A program made the translations under genes and the position numbers. Below are positions 12,001-22,813 of a stretch of DNA of 64,000 nt, piece after piece. The DNA lies in NCBI RefSeq assembly GCF_000003855.2, contig NW_003101653.1, positions 513,000 through 576,999 on the forward strand, written 5' to 3'. Source of the stretch: Blastomyces gilchristii SLH14081 (taxonomy: Eukaryota > Ascomycota > Eurotiomycetes > Onygenales > Ajellomycetaceae). The notes beneath the pieces are model-generated. The model was given only the letters and a program-made list of their open reading frames with translations. It made no database searches and was not told where the DNA came from. Numbering within the stretch: the stretch's first letter is position 1; every line of letters begins with the position of its first letter.

Positions 12001-14085
12001 GAATATCAAAACTGCATTTATACAGATAAAGAAGATATTCATTAATACTTCTCTACTGATAATATTTGATTCTGATTATAAGATAGTTATTGAAGCTGAT
12101 TTCTCTGACTATGTAATAGAAGAAGTGATATTGCAATATAATGATGAAGAGATTCTATGATTATATATCTTCATATCTAAGAAACTGAGTCTCACTGAAT
12201 ATAATTATGAGATCTATGATAAGAAACTTCTCACAATTATACACTGTTTAGAAGAATGAGACTCTGAACTCTGAAGTATCTCTGAATTTAAGATAGTCAC
12301 AGATTATAAAAACCTTAAATACTTTATAACTATCTGTAAACTCACTGAATAACAGATGTAATAATCTGAGTTCTTAAGCTGCTTTCATTTTACAATACAC
12401 TATCATTCTAGTAGTCAGAACTCAATGACAGATACTCTCTCATGATGAGAGTAAGATATGTTATTTGATATAACAGATACTCACTGAATGAACTGAGAGC
12501 ACTGACTCTTGAACCTGAAGATACTAGTTAATCAAGATGAAACAGTTTATAACACTATATATACTTCTTCAGTTAGAACTGCTATTGATATCTTCACTTC
12601 TTCTACACTGAATGAACTGTGATATACAGCAGTTCAGATAGATGAACTTCTTCATACTCTTATTAAAGCAGTATGTTAAGAAGTATTCTGATTTTTCCCA
12701 GAACTATGTATAAGAATCAATATCTCAGAATGTTCAATTGATGATAATAACACTCTATGATTTCATGAATGACACTGAGTCTCTCACTCTGAATCCTTAC
12801 ACACTCAGATAATGCAAGAGATGTATAATTCATATATAACTGATTATTCAGGCTGTGAATAACTGTATAGAATGATCTCTCAAGAGTTCTACTGATCTGA
12901 GATATTAAACAGTATCAGATACTTCATCTGAAACTGTAATCACTGTTCTTCTATTATCTCATGAAAGAACTGTAGAAAAGATCTATTGAAATTACTTAAT
13001 ATCTCTAATAGAATCTGATGAGATGTAGTAATTAACTTTACTATCAATCTATCTGAGAGTAAGAATTGTAGAAACATTCTAATCATTGTGAATTGACTGA
13101 GTAAAGATATAATATTGAAATCTTGCAATAAGATGAATACTGAACAAGTCACTGAAGCTTTTCTACAGAGCTCATTCTATCAGATGCATGAATTGCTAAG
13201 ATTTATAGTATTGAATCAAAGCTGTTAATTTGTAAGTACTCTCTGAACAAGAATCTGTCAAGTTCTCAAGATTACACACTGTCTATCAACTGTCTATTAC
13301 TCTGAGATCAATGATGTGTCAGAATGAACAATTCAGACTGTGAAGAATTATCTCTGAAAGTTCTGTAATTATTTATAAGATAATTGATATAATCTTCTTC
13401 TACATGCAGAGGTTACTATTAATAATCAAGATACTATTTCAACAGATATAAGCTCATTCTTTCTTATACACAGATATCACATGAAAGTGTTAAATCTTCT
13501 AGAGATTACACAGTTCACACTGAATTCTCACAGTTCAATTCAGATCACTGATAATATAGTAATGAAACTCTGAGATGCCTGTAATTGAACAGAGGTCTTC
13601 ATGATAACTGTAAAACAAGATTAAGAGAATCAAATCAATGTTCACTAAGATCTTACTGAACAATATAAGATAGAAGATCTGATATGATTGAATCTTAAGA
13701 ATATACAAATCACATGTTCATCTCATACACTAGATTATCATCATGTCAAGTATAAAGTGATAGAAGTTCTAGATAGTCATAACTACTGTCTTAACATATC
13801 ATCAGAGATTTATAATGTATTTTATACAAGCTTGCTTCACTGCACTATTACTGATTCATTTCCTTCTTAACTGACTTCTGACTAGCAGTCACCAGACATC
13901 ATAGAAGAAGATAATGAGCTTGAGTGAGAGATTGAGAATATTCTCAATGAGAGACTCTGTGACTGCAGCTGATAATATCTTGTGAAATGAGTTGACTATG
14001 ATTAACTGATCTGAACTCTGAGTTCTGTATTATCTGAAACAGTAGCTCTTGACTGATGAGAACTGCTTCTGAAAGAAGGGACTAA
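9051..14085 (+). pseudogene. gag-pol relic with protease, RT, RNase H, integrase and chromodomain
   Basis: Gag is at about 9100-10440, with a possible zinc-knuckle area near 10230-10280. The retropepsin-like segment is at 10502-10795: its catalytic Asp is present (AMIDSD), but the usual DSG glycine has become Asp. Reverse transcriptase is at about 11180-11850: the second aspartate of the YLDD box is now Asn (AYLDNILIF). RNase H is at about 12050-12400 and integrase at about 12760-13670, followed by an integrase C-terminal region (13688-13870). The chromodomain is at about 13910-14070, with its aromatic Trp positions replaced by TGA. Chromodomains of this class are thought to steer integration to methylated-H3K9 chromatin. 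No part is translatable at length. Confidence 0.85.
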
Positions 14086-14393
14086 TATGATAAGCTGCAT
14101 CTGATCAATTATATAGACTATTTCATTACACTTCACAGATCTCAATCACTTCATTCTTGAATGTGTACACTCTGATTCTCAGTCATTCTCAATCACTGAT
14201 TCTCAGCTGCTACAAACACGCGTATATTCTCTCACTCTGAAGCTCCACCGCGTACGCCATCACATATGTGTATAAATATTCATCTCAATCACTGATTCTC
14301 GCACTTTCTCTTTCTTTTCTTCTCTAACATTTTTATCTTTGTTATATAAGACCTATAATATTATATCAATCTATTCGGCGTAGGCCTCTTACA
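14086..14393 (+). repeat. 3' LTR of chromovirus copy B
   Basis: 308 bp from TATGATAA to CTCTTACA, collinear with the 5' LTR. It is somewhat richer in A/T at its 5' end yet keeps a few CpG sites absent from the 5' LTR. The two LTRs have therefore been mutated independently. Confidence 0.92.
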
Positions 14394-14398
14394 TATAA
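14394..14398. repeat. TATAA target duplication of chromovirus copy B
   Basis: TATAA here repeats 8738-8742. A 5-bp duplication is standard for Ty3/gypsy integrases. Confidence 0.85.
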
Positions 14399-17300
14399 GA
14401 AGCTCTGTTTCTGTGATACTGATTTTTCAATTGTAACAGCTTATTCATATTCTTCTACTTCATCTGAAAAATCACTCTTCTGTATGAGACAGAGATTGTA
14501 GATTAAATTCAACTTGTTCAGTATCTATATAACAGTCTTGAAGTATAACTTCAAGTAATCTACTCTATTGATGAATTTGCTGAAGACTTTTCTTCTTTGA
14601 ATGACTTTTGATATAAGATTCTCAATCAGAATACTGCTGTATACAAATTATAATCACTTAATTAACAATCTTCTCATCTCTTTAACAAACCTCACAATGA
14701 CAGAGAGTATAAGTCTATACATAACTTAAATATCAATCTCATCAATCAGCTTCTTAATTCTGAAAATCTCTGACAGTTCAACTGCTGAAATAACTATAAG
14801 AATAATAACAGTCAAAATAAATCGCAGAATTATAGTAATCAATGTTGTAATAATTGAAATAAGTGAAGAAAACTCTATAAGAAAAATCAAAATTGAGTCT
14901 TTCATATTATTCAGAATGACATGTCAGCTTATGAAGATATTAATAAAAATATTATTAAATTACAAAGTGATACTGCATCTGAATCAGATACTTCTTCAAG
15001 CTTAAAAAACAATTAGCTAATCTTGAACATTATTTTTTCTTTATAAATATATACAATATTCTTTCTGATTTCAATCTTCATTCTTTTAATATTTACAGAA
15101 TGTCTGAGTTTTCATAATCATCTTTAATATCTCTTATAGCTGCAATGTTAAATAAACATGAATTATCATTTCTATTAATATAAGATACAGATTCTGAGTT
15201 ATCTCTAGTTGAAGCTCAAACTGTCTATAAACACTTTTCATTCACTCTCATTAATTTCAATTCTGATCAAATTCAAATTGTTATATACAGTGTATTCAAA
15301 ATGTCTCTTGTCTTTAAGAAGTATACTATTCTTCTCATCTGATATTATCAGTGACTATCAGAATTACATACTCTTATATACACTATTTTTCATGTCATTG
15401 ATGAGCTTTCTTCACACATGATAATTAACACTGACATCATGAGAGAAATGAATATAATGATTACTCTAGAATATTCAGATACTCTTAAATTCTTCACTGA
15501 TAACACTGAAATTATTATACTGTTGATATGATTGAATTTATCAAGAATATCAATGCTATCTTCTTATTATAAACACATCTCAGTCTGTATAGCTACATCT
15601 ATAATTATTCTCTCAACATGTGAATTAATTGTATCAGTCACACACTCATCACTTCTCATTACAGACGCTTACAGACTCTATTTTAAATCTCTACATCTCT
15701 GTCAGTCAGGTTTTCATATCTTCATCACAAAAGAACTGTCAACAGATATACAAATATCAGCTCTACTCATTACAAATCTTGATATCACTGATATCAAGCT
15801 TCTCATAGACATGATAATCAGTTATATTATATTATTACTACATAATACTCTGATCATGACATTTCACATCTGAACTTTATATAATAATGCAGAATCTCTT
15901 AATCTATCATTTCAATTAAATTATAAGAAAGATACTCTCAGCTTCTTCTCTAATATCTCAGAGCACTATGATAAAGAATATAAAAAGAAAGTTCTTAAAA
16001 TTCTCTATATTCTGCACACACTGTTCTCTTCAAAGCTAGACAATGTCAAAGACTTTGAAATGTCAATTTCATTTATCAATGAAAACAATCTCACAGATCT
16101 TAAATAAAATTCATTCAACATTTCTCTATATGATAAAGAAGCTATGAACTCAATTCTTGTAAACTTTAATAAGCAGATTATATTGAAAATGTCTTCTTTC
16201 AATATTCATCTTCTGCAGCATTTCTCATCTTTATAGTTTAATGAAATAAAAAACTCAGAGTTATAATCAATTTTCATAGAATTAATACATAACTACATTC
16301 AAATGTCTATTCTCTCTCTAGATAAGATATTATTCTATTCTCTTTTAATAATGAAGTTGTATTCTTCATTCTTAATATCACTAAAGAATTTTATTAAGTT
16401 CTTATATATATTAAGAACAGATGAAAAACCATCTTTGTAACTCTGTATTGAGATTATCAGTAATTAACTGTATTAAGTCTACATTAATAATATAGTAATA
16501 TTTTTCAAGTCACTGAATTAATATCTCTCTGATCTGTAAGTAATTCTCTTATATCTGAAGACATCTGATCTGATTCTCTTCATCAGAAAGTGTTATTTTA
16601 TTTACTTATTAGTATCTCTTCTAGATCACAAAGTATTCTGTCTAGAACTTTCAATGTATAAATTCAAAGTTGAAGTTATCAAGAGCTTATTCTTTCTTAA
16701 ATCTCTTAATTAATTAAAGATCTTCTTAGATTTGTTCAGATACTACTGAGAGTTTGTTACTTATTATATTTATAAAGTAGAGTCATTGCAGATCTGAAAG
16801 ACTCAGAGATTTCATCAGACATCTTTCAAGAGAAATCTCAGAAAAAAATAAGTTAAGAAGATAATTATCTCAACAGAAGAATTGCAGCAATATTGATAAA
16901 AAATCAAGAATGAATTATATAATTCTCTTATTCTCAAGTTTCTCAATTTCTACAAGAAATTCATTATCTATATAGATGAAAGCAAAGATAATATAAGTGT
17001 AGTAATACATTAGAAGAATAATAATAATAAGAAATATTCTATTCTCTTTCTCTCTCAGATATTAAAGAGCAGTGAGAAAAATTACAGCTTAACTGAATTG
17101 AAAACAGTGATCTTGATATAACTTCTCAGAAAGACTTCTCAATATTTTAATAAAGACTTTATTATAGTCACTGATTATATTGTCTTATAAACAGCATTGC
17201 AGACAATCTCTGTTAATAAGTGCTTAAATAATTATCTTAATTAATGATCTCTATTTCTATTCATCTTTATCTCACATATAAAGATCATACATTGAGCTGG

Positions 17301-18800
17301 AAAGTTTTACATGAATACTGACTCTCTATTCTGATTATTCATAGTGAAATCTGAAAAGATTAATCAGCTATCAGAGACATAGATCACATTTAAATATCTA
17401 TCTACTTATTTCAAAGATATTAAGATCTCTCATTTCTCTGCTCTATTTATCTATACTATAGAAAGTTCAATTATCATATCAATAGCTTATATCTTTCTTA
17501 TAAATCTTCTTCACATGCACTCAGATCTAAAACATAATATTCAGAAGACAATAAAAACTAATTTCTCCTTCTGAGCTATATACAGATATATTATAAAATG
17601 CATTAAACAGAGAATAGAAAATGTAAATCTCTATTACAGCATTTAATGAAATAATGATTAATAACTTCTCTACTATATTTATAATAAAAATCTCTGACTT
17701 TATATATTAAGAAAACTTCAGATAAGAATTCTATTATAGACTCATAATTATAAAGATTATAATGAATCAGAAAGAATATATTAACATCTTTATAAATAAA
17801 TATTCACACTGAATCTCAGAGAAATAATAGTATAATATACAAATTAATACTCAGTGTATCAAATCACTATTCTCTGATATTATTAACTCTTCAGAGAACT
17901 TCATCTGATATAATCTCTTAATCAATTATTTACATCTCTATCAATGAATTTCATCACAGATCTATCAGAATCAGATAGATATAATATACTATTAACTATA
18001 ATAGACAGATTCTTTAAATATATCTATTTAATTTCTGAATGTAAACAGAATTCTGTGAAGTAATGAGTCACTTGATTCTTTAATAAGATTATATAATTCT
18101 AAGATCTTCTTAAACAGTTAATAACTGACTATAATCATTGCTTTTTAAATATCTTTTGAAAGAAATTATTTCAAAGAGTTAAGATCACTCTCTATCTTAC
18201 TACTATCTATTATTCTAGTATGAATAGTCAAGTTGAATGTATAAATTAAACTATTAAAATAGTCTTACAATTATTACTTATCAGACAGATTATAATCTCT
18301 TGAAATAGTTTTTTATCAGAGATAGAGTTTAATCTTAATACAGCTACTTCTTAAGTAATAGATTATATTCTCTTTACTATTCTCTACAGTGTTAATTCTA
18401 TATATATCTTTTCTCTTTAAAATTTAACACACTTATCTTCTACTGATGATTTTATATATACCTGTCTATAAATATAATAGCAAGTTAAGAATACACTTGC
18501 TATAATCTGAGCAAAAATATCTAGCTATTTTAATGTTAATTATTAATTAATACAACTATCTGAATAAGTCTACTTACAAGTTATTTATAAAGAATATTAT
18601 AACTACACACTTTCAGAGTAATTTATATTACACTTAATTCACATCAGTTCATTTTACATTCTTGAGAAGATTGATATTTTAGTATATTATCTGAATCTGC
18701 TCTTTAGATTTAGAGATATTTATTCTGTTATATTATTAATATATCTTAAGCTCTTTATATTAGATATCTTTGACTGATCACTCTCTGTCAGATCAGACTG
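14399..18800 (+). mobile_element. Older Ty3/gypsy element, remainder of gag and pol
   Basis: This continues the gag begun at about 8100. A decayed zinc-knuckle-like stretch lies near 14845-14890 and a protease region at about 15100-15420. The RT end has the YIDD box decayed to YINN (about 16475). The RT-connection segment follows, resembling FPKSL..L..FLGL..YYR.FV..Y (about 16680-16770). RNase H has a first Asp retained (YIDESKD, about 16970) and a TDY motif (about 17165). Integrase is at about 17880-18330, with segments like W.TWFFNKIIW and TTIYYSSMNSQVE (the catalytic Glu is retained in SQVE). It belongs to a different gypsy lineage from copy B and shows no chromodomain. Stops are frequent. 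LTRs were not found. Confidence 0.72.
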
Positions 18801-19080
18801 CATTCTTGATAACTATTAATACTGAGAAGTAAAGCAAATCATTGAGGACTGAATATAAGATTATACTCATCAACTAAAAGTACAGTGAGCTCACAGTGAA
18901 GAGATATAAAAAGAATGAAATATTCTTTTAAAGAACTGCTTTCAAATGATATAATAATATGATAATATGAAATATAGATTGCATTGTGATCCTTTCTAAA
19001 TTATTCTGCTTTACATCAAATTGTTTGCATTGTATCTCTTATTCATGTATTTAGATATTGAGGATAATATCTTTTTTGAA
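18801..19080. other. Left boundary of the gene island
   Basis: Composition changes from CpG-free AT-rich DNA to ordinary GC sequence within a few tens of bases around 19080, where CpG words (CTACGCGTCC) begin. No element end was recognised. Confidence 0.6.
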
Positions 19081-20382
19081 ACAGCAGCAGATATTATGCA
19101 CTACGCGTCCACATTACACATCATACACATATTTCTCATCATGCCTGTGTAATCCTCAGAACGCCCACCTTTTCCTCCTTTATATATTCTCATTCTCCCC
19201 CATCCTAGCTAGCTAGAAGAGAATGAAACTCAACTTCAACTTCGTCGAATAACATCATACTGAGGCGCAGGGTAGGAGTCTTTGTACGGGCTTGCGAAGC
19301 AGCAGGACGGCGGGCGTTGCGAGGCATATTGAAAAAAGGGTTGATTGATATATGTGGATTTGATGATAAAGGTAAGAAAGACGCGTATTTGGATGATATT
19401 TGATTGAAAAAGACGCGTATTGGATGATATTGAATGATTCTAGAGAAATGCAGATATTTTGATTTTTTGGTGGTGTTTTGCTACTAATTTTCAGGGGGGC
19501 CTGGGAAAATTCTGTTTTCGCAAGTAATATGTCCGCCACAATAATCCGAACCGATAACTACGCGGGCACGGAGGATAGTGCGAATGGAGATATCATTTAC
19601 ATTGCGGGCGCACTTAACAACGCCATAACGCCATTCAATGGATTTCCTAGTTAAATACGGAGTAGTTGACTAGGTAGAAAGGGACTAGTATTGCGGGAGG
19701 AAACTTGGTAGTGATAGATTTATTACTTTTGACCAGAGAGGGTTCGGGCTTGGGCAACGTGGAGTACACTATCTCGTGCATTTGAATATCTATGATGTCT
19801 ATGAGAAGCAAGGAGAATGAATGGATTCAACCCTCGAGCTGGGCTAGAATTGAATGTTTTCGGAGCGCTGGCGGCCGTTGAATGGAGTTACTGGGCTTAA
19901 ACGCTGAAATGCTGATGCCTAGATAATCGAATGGACGATATTTGTACATGTACATAATAAGAAAGCTTGCGAGGCTTAGAGATATGTGATACGCGTTCCT
20001 TGAGCCAAGCGATATCGGTTTGATCCTTCTGATGAACACTTTCCGATCCCAAGGCAGCAAACATTTTACATTGGGAATGTTCATGGAATTGGTCAGGAGC
20101 GCGTCTGTCATTTGTCTCTGAGTGTATCTAGACAAGAAAAGCATCAAAAGGGTCACTGATAACACTAATGCAACTTGGTAGGGTAAAATGGCCTATTCGT
20201 GGCGTTGATGTAAAAACAATATATACATTGCGAGTTGTAGCGAGATGGTGTAAATAGTTATTTAATAAAACAAGAGCTTAAAGCTTAAAAGTCCGAAAAT
20301 GAAACCAAACATGAAAACGCACCACCAGAGCAGAGCAATTCCACTTCCAATGCTACCACCATCGTCTTAAATAATATGAACC
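19081..20382. other. Intergenic stretch; no confidently supported gene
   Basis: The sequence has normal composition. A short minus-strand reading frame from about 19325 to 19215 begins MPRNARRPAASQART and looks more coding-like than its neighbours, but it stops after about 40 codons without a clear intron. Minus-strand frames of 94 and 112 codons (19255-19539 and 19827-20165) have no recognisable motif. A short imperfect tandem duplication (GACGCGTATT..GGATGATATT) lies at about 19380-19432. The right end is presumably the GPI18 promoter. Confidence 0.4.
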
Positions 20383-21990
20383 ATGAGGCTAGCAGCCTCC
20401 TCCTCCTCCCCTCCTCATTGGCAGTGGATATGTGGTGCTTTGCTTAACCATCCATTGCGCAGCTTGTCTGTCCTTTTCGTGCTTTGGAAGCTACTGTTGC
20501 TCCTGGCAATTGTCGCCAGCCCAGGACCTGGATACGACTCATCTACTACTCTTCTGCCGTCCATTGCATCTCAGAATGCCTCAGACCTGATCTTGTTAAG
20601 CGTAAGAGCAGGAGCTGGCAGCGGGTGGTGGCCATCATCATTGCTGAAGTTCGTGAGATGGGACGCGATTTATTTCGTGAGCATTGCCCAACGCGGTTAT
20701 CTGTTTGAGCAGGAATGGGCGTTTGGATACGGCTACACAAGATTGCTCTCAGGTTTATCTTCTGGTGAGCGTTCTCTTTACGTGATGTTTATTTTATAAA
20801 AGTTTTACTTTTCATTTCACGTCACTTTTCTCGGTGTTTTGTGACAGTCAACTAATTGGATTTATAGCCTTCTGGGGAGATCGTGGTTCGCATCCTGATA
20901 GTCTCCACATAGCGCTGACTGGTATTGGACTCTCGCATGTCTGTCATTACTTGTCCGTACTCTCACTCTACGGACTATCGAGAAACGTCTTTGGTAGTGG
21001 AGATGGGGGTCGTGCTGTGCCTCTCCTAGCCGCAGTGCTCCATACCATCTCATCTGCCGGTGCTTTTCTCTCAGCGCCTTATGGAGAGCCTGTGTTCTCC
21101 TTGCTCAATTTTACAGGTTTTTACGCGTATGTTTCTGCGCTACACGATGATTGTCGTGGATACATGCTCGCAAGAGATGTAAAATTTCTTGTGGCAGGAG
21201 GGTTGTTTGCTGCCGTCACTACGATCCGTAGCAATGGCATTTTGAGCGGGATGCTATTTGCGTACGATGCGGTGTTGGGATTGGCAAACATTGCTTCAAG
21301 TGGAATATCGATATCCCAGATTCACAGGATGTTCTTTGTTATACTTGGTGGAAGCTTGATTCTGCTAGGGGTTGTTGGGCCTCAGTACCGTGCCTTTACA
21401 ACATACTGCCAAAATGTGGACGTGCGAAGGAGTTGGTGTGATAATACCATCCCAAGCATTTACACGTTTGTCCAGAACCACTACTGGTATGTCTTGGAAG
21501 TTATGGAAACAATACAGCTGTGAAATCTGATACTGACTCTACTTGTTTTTGTAGGGGCAGCGGGGAGTTCCTGAGTTACTGGAAAATATCTAACCTGCCT
21601 CTTTTCTGTCTCGCAGCTCCCATGCTCGTTCTAACGGGTATTTCGTCTTGGTGGGCGTTCCAGTCACCTGTCGATTTCGACGTGCGATACAAAGAGCCAG
21701 GGAAACGTAGCGAAGAGGCTTCACGAGCGGAGCATCGGCGTACATGCCTTTCCAGACTCGCAATTCCCCAGGGGGTGCTCGCAGCCCTCGTTCTGACGAA
21801 CTCTCACGTCCAGATTATCAACCGTATATCTTCCGGATACCCGTTGTGGTACTGGTATATATGCTATTGTGCCCTGGAATACGGGCATACCTTCCATCAA
21901 CTTTTCAACCCCCGTTTTCTAGTTCAGGGAATGGTTTTGTATAGTCTTATTCAAGGGGGCTTATTCGCGTCATTTCTTCCGCCAGCATGA
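20383..21990 (+). CDS. GPI18: GPI mannosyltransferase 2 (PIG-V/Gpi18 family)
   Basis: This enzyme adds the second mannose to the glycosylphosphatidylinositol precursor on the lumenal side of the ER. Three exons are inferred: 20383-20764, 20868-21486 and 21555-21990, giving about 478 residues, typical for the family. The signature RWDAIYFVSIAQRGY (residues 92-106), with the family's conserved acidic residue, follows the first membrane segment (about 28-45). Several further hydrophobic segments follow, and the protein ends in the family-typical GGLFASFLPPA. The first acceptor candidate (GACAG, 20847) would give an immediate stop, so TTATAG at 20867 was chosen. The start is the first ATG in frame. 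The next gene lies in the same orientation more than 800 bp away. Confidence 0.9.
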
Positions 21991-22813
21991 CATTTGGGAT
22001 TAGCCCTTCACATCTTTGTCAAAGAGGTACCTAGTTGGTTGGTGGAGGTTGGGAAAAGAGTCGCGTGCTTTGGGGAGGGTGGTCTCCAGCTTTTTGTGTG
22101 TTGCGTACGTAGGTTCTGCCTAGCTACGGCGAGGGATATTATTAATCAGGTCAACCATGTCATCTTTCACTATTTTGAAAATGAGCTTCTTGTAAAATCC
22201 GGATTGCTCGGCCTTCTTCAAACTTCTTCGCGAAATCCCAGAGCAAATAATTGCAGACTGTTGTTATCTCTGTGTGCTTCACCAAACTGTCCGGTCCAAC
22301 AACGCGGCTGCCCTACCCCGATTAGGTAATCAGTGCTGCCGCAAATAGCAACGCAACATCTCAAACCCAGCTTGGGAATTCCCATCCAGCTCAGGACAAT
22401 CACAGCTCCCAAGTCGAGTGAGCTTGGGATAGGTCACTGACAAATTGACCAGTCCTGGACCTCACGTTTCCTTTTCACTTTAGTTCAATAAATGATCATT
22501 GACCCAGAATCATCGTAAATCCGCGTGCGGCCCGGATTGTTGCTGTTCGGCCATTCCAGAGCAAACTCCCAAACACTCTTTAGGGCCGGAGAAGGGTTGG
22601 GGCATCTGAAATTCCCATAGTTACGATATTTGTTATATTTGGTCGGTTTCTGCCCTTCTGAATCTACTGTTTATCTTTGCTTCGTGTTTATTCTAACTTC
22701 TTAAATGCCGCACTTAGGTATCTATTGCACCAGAGACTCTTGGTTTCTTAAACCCTTCGACGTCATACCATCCTTCTTCGCCCCTTGCGATTTCGCCCTT
22801 TTTCAACGCCAAC
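21991..22813. other. Intergenic region and BLM10 leader
   Basis: Open frames that begin right after the GPI18 stop (for example 21994-22329) show no motif and are treated as chance. The part from about 22640 is pyrimidine-rich, as fungal 5' leaders often are. Nothing else was seen. Confidence 0.5.

Larger units (their letters stand above)
8743..14393 (+). mobile_element. Complete Ty3/gypsy chromovirus (copy B), RIP-mutated
   Basis: A 5.65-kb element bounded by two 308-bp LTRs that begin TG or TA and end CA. It is flanked by the 5-bp duplication TATAA (8738-8742 and 14394-14398). The internal order is gag, protease, reverse transcriptase, RNase H, integrase and chromodomain, which defines a chromovirus. 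A purine-rich stretch (GAAAGAAGGG, 14071-14080) before the 3' LTR is a likely polypurine tract. The element is dead: Trp codons are almost all TGA and many further stops occur. It was inserted into the gag of an older gypsy. It matches the partial copy at 1-1378, so this is a repeated family. Confidence 0.92.

Noticed and set aside
1..19080. Alternative genetic code or mitochondrial DNA, since TGA stands at Trp positions
   Set aside because: The genes are retrotransposon and transposase relics with additional TAA/TAG stops and lost catalytic residues; G:C to A:T mutation explains the TGA codons. No mitochondrial genes are present.
21994..22329. A separate gene right after GPI18
   Set aside because: The frame simply follows the GPI18 stop, lacks an ATG-based start with context, and has no motif; it is probably 3' UTR.
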